In this document: one piece after another, positions 1 through 11,228 of the stretch
Numbering within the stretch: the first letter of the stretch is position 1
How the letters are laid out: every line of letters starts with the position of its first letter
Assembly (NCBI GenBank): GCA_033220425.1
Contig: CM065653.1
Coordinates: 434,001-498,000, forward strand
Reading direction: 5' to 3'
Length of the DNA stretch: 64,000 nucleotides
Source of the DNA: Lepraria neglecta
Lineage: Eukaryota; Ascomycota; Lecanoromycetes; Lecanorales; Stereocaulaceae
The notes under the pieces: generated by a model
The model's input: only the letters and a program-made list of their open reading frames with translations
The model's database searches: none
What the model was told of the DNA's origin: nothing
Position numbers and translations under genes: made by a program

Positions 1-2
1 GG

Positions 3-2617
3 CGGCACACGTTGGACCAGGCCAGCAAGCTCACCATGGCGCGAGCTTGGTTGGAAGATTCGACCGCAGCGAGGAGCTGGCTGGTGGTTCTGGACAACGT
101 GAGCGAGGAGACGGCCGTAATACTTCGTGATATCCTTCCGCGAGGAGACTGCGGGGGCAGGCTTCTAATAACTACTCGGACGGCGAGGATTGCAGACGTT
201 TTTAATGCCTCGGGAGCATTATCCCAACTGGCTTTGCAACCCCCAGGGATCGGCGATGCTGTGGCGATGCTCTCGGCTGGAGTTAACCTGGAGCGGGAAG
301 GTAAGGAGGAAGTGAGTTATACGGATGCTAAGCGTCTCGTCCAGTTGGTCGGAAAGCTCCCGCTGGCGATTGATCAGGCGGCATCTTACATGAGGGAAAC
401 TGGAAGCGGCCTCCAGGAGGTTCTGGACATATACAAAAGCGATGAAGCCCCGGAGGTTAGTAAGAACAACGGTAAGCATTTAGAACTTATGGCAGGCTGA
501 GGAGGATGCAGATCTTTTCGTGGGAGAACGATCTTTCACGGCATGAGGAGAAATCGGTGGTGGCTATCTTTACACCTGCTCTGAACAAGATTCAACAGAC
601 GGTACCGGATGCTATGACTCTTCTACGAATCCTCTGCTTCTGTGACCCTGAAGGCATCCCGATCAGCATCTTCCAACAAGGATGTGACGCTCTCTACCAG
701 GAAGATCGGTCTAGATTATCTAAAGCACGAGAAGTCGATAAGCTTGAGGCCGTCAGAGGCTTACGGCATTCCCTGAAACGGGTACGGATCGCGCTGCGCC
801 AGAAGAGCCGGCATGATACAGTCAACGTACAAGGGAACGATAAGCTTAAAGCCGTTCAAGACTTGTTCCGGTCTCCTTTGCGCCTTTCCAAAGCTATCCA
901 AGAGGTCCAGCGGCTATCTCTAGCGGCTCAGGCGTTGGAGGGAAGCGACCGTGTTATACGGATCCATGATCTGGTTCATCTTCTACTACGGTCGAAGCTC
1001 ATGGCCGATACGGAACGGAGGCAGTGGCTCGGGATAGTCATATGCATTGTGTGCAAAGCCTTCGAAGCAATTGGTGACCGCAGATCTCCACAAAACTGGA
1101 GCCGATGCGGTCGGTTCATTAGCCATATTAAATCGCTGGAGGGCTTTGCAGAGCAACAGGGGCTCAGGGATAGTGAGCTCTTGGATGCGAGCACGTGGGC
1201 TGCGGTGTATTTGAACGAATGTGGGCTCTACGAGAAAGCGGTAATCTTGAATAAGCGGATACTGGAGCAGAAGACATGCATCTTAGGTGGGCAGCATCCA
1301 TCTACGCTGACGAGCATGAACAACCTGGCATTAGTGTTGGGGAGTCAGGGCAAGTATGAAGAGGCGGAGGGGATACACCGACAAACGCTGGCCTTAATGG
1401 AATCAGTGCTGGGCAAGAAGCATCCATCTACGCTGATGAGCATGAACAACCTGGCCGGGGTGTTGGATCGTCAGGGCAAGTATGAAGAGGCGGAGGGGAT
1501 ACACCGACAAACGCTGGCCTTAAGCGAATCAGTGCTGGGCAAGAAGCATCCATCTACGCTAACGAGCATGAACAACCTGGCCGGGGTGTTGGATTGTCAG
1601 GGCAAGTATGAAGAGGCGGAGGGGATACACCGACAAACGCTGGCCTTGAGCGAATCAGTGCTGGGCAAGAAGCATCCATCTACGCTAACGAGCATGAACA
1701 ACCTGGCCGGGGTGTTGGATAGTCAGGGCAAGTATGAAGAGGCGGAGGGGATACACCGACAAGAGCTGGCCTTGAGCGAATCAGTGCTGGGCAAGAAGCA
1801 TCCTGATACGCTAGGGAGCATGAACAACCTGGCCGGGGTGTTGGAGAGTCAGGGCAAGTATGAAGAGGCGGAGGGGATACACCGACAAACGCTGGCCTTG
1901 AGCGAATCAGTGCTGGGCAAGAAGCATCCATCTACGCTGACGAGCATGAACAACCTGGCATGGGTGTTGGATCGTCAGGGCAAGTATGAAGAGGCGGAGG
2001 GGATACACCGACAAACGCTGGCCTTGAGCGAATCAGTGCTGGGCAAGAAGCATCCATCTACGCTGACGAGCATGAACAACCTGGCATTAGTGTTGGGGAG
2101 TCAGGGCAAGTATGAAGAGGCGGAGGGGATACACCGACAAACGCTGGCCTTAATGGAATCAGTGCTGGGCAAGAAGCATCCATCTACGCTGATGAGCATG
2201 AACAACCTGGCCGGGGTGTTGGATCGTCAGGGCAAGTATGAAGAGGCGGAGGGGATACACCGACAAACGCTGGCCTTAAGGGAATCAGTGCTGGGCAAGA
2301 AGCATCCTGATACGCTGATGAGCATGAACAACCTGGCATGGGTGTTGGATCGTCAGGGCAAGTATGAAGAGGCGGAGGGGATACACCGACAAACGCTGGC
2401 CTTAAGCGAATCAGTGCTGGGCAAGGAGCATCCATCTACGCTAACGAGCATTTACTGTCTTGCCTATTTGCTGCATCAACGGAAGGAGTACAAGGATGCA
2501 GGAATGTTTTACCATCGAGCATATGCTGGATACAGAAGAACACTCGGAGAGAACCATCCGACTACGGCAGCATGCTCGCGGCACTATTCTTCAATGCTTA
2601 AGGAAGAGGATGGTTGA
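3..2617 (+). CDS. NLR-type protein: NB-ARC (partial) plus kinesin-light-chain TPR array
   Basis: The reading frame is open at the left window edge, so the N-terminus and the P-loop are missing. The first 150 codons hold the rest of an NB-ARC/NACHT-type NTPase: a Walker B-like WLVVLDN, an RNBS-B-like GGRLLITTRT, and a GLPL-type GKLPLAIDQA. One intron, 456-511 (56 nt, GT..AG, phase 0), joins this to a 700-codon exon. A helical linker follows, then a degenerate TPR, nine near-identical 42-residue TPRs and one degenerate C-terminal TPR. Fungal NLRs of this build act as intracellular receptors in non-self recognition and regulated cell death; the effector domain would be upstream and is not visible. 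The P-loop cannot be judged, the visible frame is intact, and the gene may be functional. It lies on the inner side of the DUF3435 gene at 5.0-8.4 kb. Family assignment is strong; ligand and output are unknown. Confidence 0.88.
1349..2482 (+). repeat. Nine tandem 126-bp TPR-coding units
   Basis: Each unit encodes 42 residues beginning GKYEEAEGIHRQ, with a core HPSTLTSMNNLAGVL. Nine units run without interruption in frame. Differences between units are few and concentrated at a handful of positions: the residue after LAL (M, S or R), S/D after HP, T/M/G after TL, and the end of the unit (AGVLDRQ, ALVLGSQ, AWVLDRQ, AGVLESQ). Units 1 and 7 encode the same protein sequence, and the preceding segments also match, which gives an additional 756-bp (six-unit) periodicity. 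Near-identity at the DNA level implies recent expansion or gene conversion. Confidence 0.95.
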
Positions 2618-5017
2618 TAAGCCACATCCGGCTTCCTCGACACCGGCAAGCGAATATTTGCCTTCTGGAGTTGGAAAGGCCAATATCGTTTGGCTGGTAT
2701 TTCCAGCTACCAGAATCTCACGTGACTCGCCAAGAAATACTAAGCTTGCTCTATGTGAAGTCGATTGAATCCAAGTGTGGACGTCCACTCCGCAATTCTC
2801 AGACTTTCCACGCAAGAGCCCCTATGGCTTGCTGAATTTCTATCAGACTTTGCACGACATTCGTACGCCCTCCAAGTACATTTCTTTCCAGCAACCAACA
2901 TGTCTCTCGTTCCTCTGCGGAAGACCTTGAACATTCCCGTTCCGAATGTATATGCCGAAGACTTGTGTATCTTCCAATCAAGATTGAGCTCTTGCAAGCC
3001 ATCACGGGTAGCTGCATAAGACGACGTCTAGCGGAGAGTGGAAACCTCCGACATACAGATAATTTGCCGCTCTACAATGAATCTTCTTCATTCACTGAAT
3101 ATTCTGCCTATCTACGAAGGCCTGTCTTGAAATATGTTACATCACCCACGCCGTACTGTGAAATGATTATGAGGAGACTGAGGATGCGTAAGGTATTTCA
3201 AGGTTCCCGATTTCCCTGGGGCATTCCTTAGATCATTCGGACCTTGGAGCGCGAAAATGTTTCAGTGGTTAAAAGAGACTTCTGCTGGAATAAGAGTACC
3301 ATCGGCAAGGAAGAAGATATTCCCAAGGGTTGCAGCATACGCACAGGCCCTCCTTGCGTGCAGGGTTATTCTGAAAGGTATTCCGAGAATGCATATAACT
3401 TGTCTCCTTGCATAAGATTGATTGCATATGAGTTCAGCATTTGACATTCCGGAGCATTCTTCTATTTTACACTCGCCCGTGGACCTGAATCTTCGCAAAC
3501 ACTATCCATGACTCTTTGTTCGTAACGAAGGTCGTGGAGCACCAGATTTGTGCAAGGCTCATCCCGATCTCACCAAAGCAAGATCGAAAGCTGGAAGTGC
3601 CAGGTATGTTTAGCATATAAGGTTCTTCCACTGCCTTTTGACTGCTGAATACTCAATACTCCGGCAGTGACTGCAACGAATCGACAAGCGAAGCCATGAA
3701 GCAGAAGAAAGCATTACCATGGGTATGGATAAGAGGCTCATGCTCAGATATCTAGAGCATCTGCTAAACAGATCAGGAGCGGCACACAGTTCTTCGGCCG
3801 CAGAACCCTGTGTGGTTGTGGAGGAGAAAGCGTCGGTTGACGTTGAACGCGAGGAGGTCGCTGAGGTCACGTCTCATGACTTTTCGCGCAAGAAGGATAG
3901 GTTGCCACCTACGGAGGGTACTAAAGAGAAAACTAGCCAATATACATTACGGCGAAGAACAGCTCGGTTGGGAGAAAGCAAAAGTGAAGGGGCAACGGTA
4001 ATTGTCAGTGGGTCATCGGCTGGCGGAATTGCATAGAGGCAAGGCTGACTTTCAGTGAAGATTTGCAGTAAGCAACATGTGGGCAGCTTCACGCTCTGTG
4101 GGTCCCGCCACCGGTAACCTTGGGAAGGTTTGCATGATCTACAATCGGCATAGCGGGTCAGTTAGGTCACATCCCCTCTGACATAAAAGGGATATGCAGG
4201 TATGCGAAGGTGCCCAGGCGAATAAGGCTCCCGCTGTTGCTGTGTGGGAAATGGAATAGCATGGAATGCAATAGAAGTTCACGGTATTGTAACGTAAGAT
4301 ACATCTATAACCCATGCCAAGGTATTTCGGTCGGTACTGGGACTTTTGAATTTCCTCACGAAAGTACCTTCGCGTGCCTTCCAAGATCACTCAGCTAGCT
4401 TCATCCGTTGTACAGATGGCCATGGACTATATTTCGGTGATCGAGGTAAGCTAAGTGTACGTCCATTGCAATATTTCGATCTCAAACTACGTGCCGAGCC
4501 ACTGGTCGTCACATATTGGAGCAGTTTTTGAAATGGCATACAAACATAGATCATAAGTGACCGAGCGTGAAATCTACCATGCCCGCTGTAATTTTGAAAA
4601 TCAGTGGTATTCATGCCTGGAGAAATGTCGGAAGATTACTGAGTCGTGCTTCAACTGTCCATCAATACTGTCGGTGGAGAACGTGGAGCCTTGAAAACCG
4701 AAGTACCTTGACCGGATTAGAATGCCGATCTGATAGAACAGGATAGGTTAGGCAGGATGAATTCGCCACATGGACTTAGTGCTGATTCTTCGCCAAATCA
4801 TTCAATATTATGATTCGAGAGGCTGGGACTAGAGTGATAGATTTTCATCGATAGAGGGTAAAGACCACCACTTCCAGAGACTTTGGCGGAGTGAAATCCA
4901 ACATACGCATCTTGCAAAATCCGCCTCAAGCATTTCTCTGAATATGAGAAGACGGATTGAATAGCTTCCTACCCATTGGGGAGACGAGGATCAAAACTCG
5001 TCGCACCCAGTGTTATT
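2618..5017. other. Gene-free stretch between the NLR and the DUF3435 gene
   Basis: Only short overlapping ORFs (under about 120 codons) occur on either strand and none shows a recognisable motif or a coherent exon chain. A 105-codon plus-strand ORF near 3719-4036 is Ser/Glu/Arg rich and unremarkable. Base composition is not strikingly AT rich, so this is not a heavily RIP-mutated tract. If the left part of the window is a large mobile element, this would be internal non-coding DNA. Confidence 0.5.
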
Positions 5018-8000
5018 CTACGTCCGTTGTCTTCTGCGATTTTTGATCCCTTGACGAACAGACCTCTGGCCCGGAGTCTGCTTTGGCTGGCTAAGTCGCA
5101 GCCGTACCTTCGGCTTGGGCCCAGGTTTGGGTTGGCGGATCCGAAGTATGATGCGAGGTTTGTTGGTCATGACTGGGATGTTTTTCGGTTTGGCCGCATT
5201 CTGATCGATCAAAGCTGCTGGATAGGGGCCCTCTTCAGTGTAGAGGCAAATATCGCTGGGAGTTACGGTTTGCGAGTGTGTTCCTCCATTGATGTTGTGG
5301 TGGCCGCCGATGCCTTGTGCGGAAAAGCATGACGGGGATCGGGAACGTAAGTACTGAGAGAACAGGGCGTCCTTGCCAGGCAGTGGAGATCCGTGTTCGT
5401 CAGGCTTAGTCTCTGATAAATCTCTCAACGACCCAAGCTCGTTATGCAGCTCTTTCTGTAGGACGTTTTGGCTCAGACACAAGTCGTCCATCGAGTGTAG
5501 CCCATCCGTATCCGGAGGTGACATCGATTCGCTATATGTTAAGTCTGGTAGATCTTGTGCATCTTCGTCAGTAGCCACGTGAGTGAAGGAAGCCTGGGAC
5601 GATCCAGATGAAGGGGTGGCCTGAATCCTGTTGGGCGATTTTCGATCCAACGATTGGCGTGAAGACAGCTCAGTGCTTCGGTTGGTCCGAAGAGGGTCAT
5701 TGCTCCGCTTTGAAGGCCCCAGATCCTGCTCATCGCCATGCTCCCTTCTCCGCTTCTGGCATGTGGTGTCCACAATCCAGTGGACGAGAGGTTCCGAATG
5801 GCGCTCGCTTTGCCAAGATTTCCTCATATATGGGCTCATCTGTAAGCTGTGCACGTCGCTCAGATGGAAGAGAAATGAGGTCTCATCTTGGAGCTGCAGG
5901 CTGCATAATGGGTGAGGACATTTCAATGGCCAACGGGAGGCTCCCAAATGCGTTCCAAGGTGACTCCACAATTTGGCTTCTCTGGTCCACGAATTCCATC
6001 GAGATGACGCCGGGAGCTGATCGTCACCCATACAGAAAGGGCAAAAGGCAGGCCGGAAGAGCGTGTTGCAGTAAGTGATTGATGCGCACCGTTTGGAGGT
6101 GAGTGACCCGAGATGCGTTCGACAATGTTGATCCCATTCCTCTTCGACGAACCAATCGAAGCATGTGAAGCAGTACTTCAATTCGGACTCCAAGCGCTCG
6201 AGCATCTTGGCCAGCTCTCTTTGGCGACAGTGGTGGATATACGTGCTTCGATGAGGTTTGCGTAAGCTGTAGCGGTTAGATTTCCGCAGAACAATCGGGT
6301 CGGAAATACGGGTACCTGATCATGGACAGACCACATTCCTTCACCGGACAGAGATCCTGAGCAGGCTGCTCACCGGGCCGGTATAAGATAGTGCAGTCCT
6401 AGGACGCTAGAGAGTACAGGTCCTGGATAGCTTCTTTTCGCTCCTCTTCTGATACGACGCGATCTGAAATCATCGTTTTTGCAAGGCGACCGCGTTCTGG
6501 CATCACTTGTGACAGAATATCGAGAAGGTCTGTCCTTTTCTCGTTATTGGGACTCTCTTTGCCGTAAGTCTTGACTTTCTAATCTCTCCGCTCCCGTATC
6601 TATTCAAGCTTATATTGTTGCAAGTTTTGTTTATATAACCTGGCTTTATATGTCCGAGCTTTGCTTTCGGCAGCTCTAATGTCGCGAGCAGGGCTTCGTC
6701 GTTTTTTGAGCCGCTGGACTTCGGATTCGAGTTTCAGAAATTGGGAATCTCGTCTGATGGCATCTTCTTTTTCGGCTGGTAGTTTGGTGGGAAGGCCCTT
6801 TTCGCGAAATTTCGCAAAGGATTGGAAATAGTCGACGTGGTCATGCTGGGCGGTTTCATCCAAGAAAGCGGATTTCCCATAGATAGACGAGGTGTTGGCC
6901 ACGTAGCTTTGGCCATAGACACGGGGATCGGTCTGGTTGATATGTTAAGATCGCTCAACTTCGGTGTACCTTGCTGTATAGTCTGTCGTTAGTAAGGTCG
7001 CGTTCTGGACGTTTTCCGATACCACTTACTATTAACCTTCTTGCCGAGGTAACGGCGTATAGTATAAACTGTTGCGTTTCCAAAGTATCTAGAGAGATTG
7101 AGCACCGATTTAAGGATACGATCGAAGGTTCTCTTTGGGAGCGGCTCATCGGTGACACCCTGTTATATAGTGGTATTGCGCAGGATCGGTAAAGCCAAGA
7201 CAGAATCTTTCCATCGAAGAGAAAGCTCGTTGTCGCCGTCAGGAATTTGTAATTGCCAAAAATCATCGAAAGAATTGATACCCCAGATAGCGTTGTCTGC
7301 GCGAGCTAAAGCCAGTAGGAATTGGGTGTTATCATAGAGCAGTGTGCTGTGTTGACTAGTCGATGCGCCATATCTACCAAAGCAAAATGTCGTCAGTCTA
7401 ATAGATCAAACATGTAACAGAGAGGGACAATACACAGTGTTCTCCGGGTCGCGATTATTTTTCACCCAACGCTGGTTAACTCGATATATCGCTTTCCACC
7501 CACCACTCGGGATATGTTTTAGAACGAGTTCAATATCCTATGAAAGTTTAGCAATACTCCCCACCAATCATCCTGCCAACACTTACCCGGTATTAAAGAC
7601 CCTTCTTGCTGTCGTCCTTCTTATTAGGGAAGAAGGTACTAATCCTCGCGCTAGTCTAATAGAAGACCGCGATAATGAAGGGAATTTGAACTTTATTACG
7701 TAGATGGATAAAATGGTCGTCGTCGACAGTCTAGAATATAATAGTAAATTAGACTAGTTCCTTTCTACCGAACAAATACTTCGGCTTCTTTTTATTCACG
7801 ACCAAGCCTTCTTTAGTTAATTTATTCCTTACCTACTAATAGACTTCTATTCAGCTTGTAATCTAGATCTTAGTAAGGAATATACTTATATTATAGATAG
7901 CAAGTCTATCTTCTTCTTCGATATAGTTGCCTATTATATAAGTAAATCCAGCGAAGTACTACTCCGCAAAAGTATTCAAGGAATCTGCAGTAACGAGTTT

Positions 8001-8414
8001 GTTTTCGTCGTTAATGATCCTATTGCTGATAGAGGCGATAAAACGAAGGAAATCTTTGATAGTAGTAAGATCAAGAGGAGGCAACCCTTTACGAAGTCTC
8101 TGGGCTCCTGTGGTGTAAGAGATATCGACGGCGGCTTGCTTATTAGATACTACCTCTCCTACGTCGGATTTGCGTTTCTCGATAAGGGCTACCTATCTGC
8201 CAATGTGGTTAGTAAAGGCAACGCAGAAGGATTGAGCAGACGTAGGCACTCACTTTTTATAGCGTTTTAAAGCGCCGTTCTGGTCTTTGAGGGTCTTTGG
8301 TACGTAGGTTGTGCTGTCCCTCTTGCCATCCTCTGCTCGGTATGCTCCCTGCTTGTAGCCATTGGTAATAGCTTTCTCCTATAGCTCTTCCGGCGGCACT
8401 TCTTTCCGACCCAT
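5018..8414 (-). pseudogene. Decayed DUF3435 (FluG-domain) tyrosine recombinase with C-terminal C2H2 fingers
   Basis: On the minus strand the gene starts at the ATG at 8412-8414 (MGRKEVPPEE) and can be followed through fragments: GLPPLDLTTIKDFLRF near 8.08 kb, VVNKKKPKYLFGRKEL near 7.75 kb, DHVDYFQSFAKFREKGLP near 6.82 kb and EERKEAIQDLYSLAS near 6.43 kb. It ends in a long open frame (5018 to about 6205) with finger-like motifs: CFTCF..HCRTH, CPFC, CPHPLCSL..HLSDVH. This order matches the fungal FluG/DUF3435 zinc-finger family, to which the captains of Starship transposons belong. The middle third is riddled with stops of the TGG->TAG and CAA->TAA kind, as RIP leaves, and at least one single-base frame break lies near 6.3 kb. 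The C-terminal part and the first 100 codons are much less damaged. The last 50 residues are basic and repeat an LRxRxxQPK theme. Non-functional as it stands; the family call is confident, captain status less so. Confidence 0.8.
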
Positions 8415-8794
8415 GGTCGTGAGGAGTAAATAGAATGGTAGGTAGGAAATGAGCCTGGTTGGTGGAGATGAGAGTTGCGATCTTCCTTGGAGAGAGGCGA
8501 AACAAAAGAGGGAACAGAAAGAGAGGGCAACTGCTCCTCTTTATGCCCTATCTCAGCGGCCATTTCTGGAGCCCACCTGGAACAGGCTGTGCAAGGGCAA
8601 GCACGCATCTTCATGTTCGAACGTAGGGGGTTGGGTGAGTTGGTAGGTGAGACGAGAGCGTGTATTACCTCGAAGGGGTGATGCATCACCCAGATCGGGT
8701 GCGGCACCATCCCTGCTCACCCGGCGCGCTTGCTAAAGCGGCAGGGCTCAGGCGTGAGCTGGGGGCAGATTTTTGTCGCCTTCTATTGCCAAGC
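8388..8794 (-). repeat. 5'-terminal segment of the DUF3435 element, copy 1
   Basis: Read on the minus strand from 8794, this segment begins GCTTGGCAATAGAAGG, runs through the leader and crosses the recombinase start codon. It is alignable by eye over its whole length with 46254-46660 on the plus strand. Homology stops at both ends abruptly: outward at the GCTTGGC motif, inward just after GAAGTGCCGCCGG. The outer limit at about 8794 is therefore the best candidate for the element boundary. This copy is GC richer and little mutated, while the other copy has many C->T changes. Confidence 0.8.
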
Positions 8795-9099
8795 TAGACA
8801 AAATTCCCTTACATTCACTATTTCAGTATAGAGGATGTACTCAGCCTCGCACCTAAGTGCCTCTGACAAGAATTTACTACCTTCGAGACGTACTGGAGGA
8901 TCTCTTCCTAGCGCTTAACCATGGCTTGTTGGTTTTGTGTTAGTATCCGAAGCGCTGGCAACGCGGCTCCGCCAAGAGGTGCCTCTTGAAAGTCGAACCG
9001 TGACAGTGCTAGAGTCATCCATGACCACATATAGCTGTCAAGTATACAGGTGCATCCATTAAAAGCCAGTCAAACCTTTGCATAAGCTATGCAGTTCAC

Positions 9100-9166
9100 G
9101 AAAGGAGAAAGGAGAAAGGAGAAAGGAGAAAGGAGAAAGGAGAAAGGAGAAAGGAGAAAGGAGAAG
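9100..9166 (+). repeat. Heptamer microsatellite (AAAGGAG)n
   Basis: About nine uninterrupted copies of AAAGGAG, purine only on this strand. It lies about 300 bp outside the DUF3435-element boundary and about 400 bp upstream of the metallopeptidase start, so it could sit in the promoter of that gene. Confidence 0.95.
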
Positions 9167-9569
9167 GGACATGGCCGAATCTTAACATTGCGGGTCAGTC
9201 CAAGCTATTTAAACTTATTAGCAGCAAGGGAACATATCCGAGAACACACCCTGCCAGCAGCTCCTGCATCGACTCCCATGGCGGCCTTTGCAGAACCTGT
9301 GATCCCACGGTTGGACATGGCGTCTAACAACGTGTACAGAACCCAAGGCTGTGGTTCTCATCAAGCCCAAAATCTACCCCTTCTCAACACATATCATGTC
9401 TGTCCTTCCTCTCTTCTAACTCATCTCATTCCAATTTCGCTCCATCTCGAAGGTATACTGCTTAGATACCTCATTATCCCCCAACCTTTTATCATCATTT
9501 GTACTGCCCTTCTCGACCTGCCCAAAGTTTTTGCAGGCAGCTGTAGTCCTCATGTGGTTACGTTCCCAA

Positions 9570-11046
9570 ATGCTGTTGCCGTTTGTGGCCCTCCTCGGCT
9601 ACACTAAGGCCTATGGTATTGATGCCAATTGCAATGCCCGTAAGTGTCAAAATCACGTCAGTGAGAGGCACAGCTGATCTATTACTAAAGAGCAAACCGC
9701 CTTCATCAAATTAGCCATGCTGGGTGCTCAGGATATGGCCGTTGCCGGCATTCATGCCGCTACGCCTGATCAGAACGGCCAATACAGTCACGGCGCGTTG
9801 ATAGACCTCCTTTTTGGAACGATCAGGCCGCCGGTAGCGTTTAATGGCCCCACTGGCCGAGACTGGGGTGCAGCTCAAGTCCTTCGTAACTCCTTCCTCT
9901 TAATGAGATACGTTCCATTGGAGCTAATAATGTGACAGAGGTTCTTGGCGGTATAAGAACGTTCCGTTTTTTTGATCCAGACCTCCAAACTCGCAATTGG
10001 CCACGGGGGATAAGAACCATCCAGAGTCAATGGGATGTGGTCAGAAACCCAACGAAGTCCCAGGCTACAAAACCAAGATTCTTTGATTGATGCTGAGAAC
10101 AGATGATCTATTGTGATACAAGCAGACTCGTCAATCGATTGAGCGATCCATTCCACTACTACGACACAGGTACCGCACCTAATTCTCCTTTGAAAGCTTA
10201 CAAGAGACGCCTACTAACATTACCCCAAGACATCGAGGAAGCAGTGAAAAGATCGAATCCAGCTTTTTGCAAGGTTGGACTATTCGCCTATACTGGGAAC
10301 CCGTTCAAATACAGTCAGGTATGTCAAGCATGGCCAACAGCGAACAATGGTACTAATCTCAGCCTTAGATCCAGCTGTGTCCATGGTTCCTTCAATACGC
10401 CATGGACAAGAATACCAAACTAGCAGAAACTGGAGTTGGAAGTTGCTGACCTTTGGTGCATCCAAGTGGGACAAAACACTGACCTTTGGTGCACTCCATT
10501 CAGACCAGGCAGTGACCAATGTACTCTATACCGACGTCGACCTGATGTCGCTGTTTGATAAAACACTACTTCATGAGGTACGACTTTCTTCTGAAATGGA
10601 AGCTGTAATTAGGCTGACCAAAATATACAGATGTGCCATACTACTAATGGTAATAGTCTTGATGATGTGGGGGGCATTAAAAACGCATATGGTATGAGTC
10701 CATCCCAGGCGTCATTGCCAACTCGGAATAGCTTTCACTAATGTTGACATAAGGTTGGAAAAATTGCAAAACACTCTCTACTAAAACGACCGATGCTGAT
10801 ACCGGCGCTCAGGGTCCAGAGCAAAATGCTGGTGAGACCGAGATCCCAAGACCATTGAAGAAGCGTCATTTGCTGAGTTTCATCTTAGACACTTTTGCCC
10901 TTTTCGGCTCTATAAGTCTCATGATCCAGAAAGGAATGACTATCAGCCCAGACGGAAGCTTCCTAGGTTGGAATGGGCAGCCCGGCGTTCCGCTGCCTAA
11001 GCGTGCTTTGAATGTGGTAAAGAAATGGTTTCAGTTTTGGGATTAG
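9570..11046 (+). CDS. Secreted HExxH zinc metallopeptidase, M35/deuterolysin-like
   Basis: A ten-exon model fits in phase at every junction: 9570-9639, 9691-9878, 9941-10036, 10103-10169, 10230-10318, 10369-10441, 10504-10577, 10631-10691, 10754-10831, 10889-11046, giving 317 residues. The start MLLPFVALLGYTKAYG looks like a signal peptide. The catalytic motif is split by an intron and reads LLHE|MCH, i.e. HEMCH, followed after about 20 residues by KNAYGW, as in aspzincin-type and related fungal putative-peptidase proteins. A later segment, PEQNAD..ALFGSISLMIQKG, matches the conserved C-terminal helix of these proteins. Secretion and zinc proteolysis are inferred from the family. The intron 10442-10503 has a weak donor (GTTGCT) but restores the frame. 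No pro-peptide cleavage site could be identified by eye. Confidence 0.78.
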
Positions 11047-11228
11047 ACGTGTTGTTGGCTTTGGGCGTGTTGTCAGGTGGGTATTGGCCGGCATCGCTTT
11101 ACCGATGCTTCATGATTGGGTGAATCACGTTTTGTGGAGCAAAGACGCAGCATTCAGAGCGTGTAAAATTCCTCGCTGGTTTTTCTATAGAGTATTTTGT
11201 TCCGTTTGAATGTACAAATGAGCACTAC

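Noticed and set aside
1680-2435. Long minus-strand ORFs with repeating Cys/Pro-rich units opposite the NLR array
   Set aside because: They are mirror images of the 126-bp TPR repeat in an antisense frame and repeat only because the sense strand does.
3719-4036. Possible small gene (105 codons)
   Set aside because: No homology motif, no supportive splice pattern, and random-length for this GC content.
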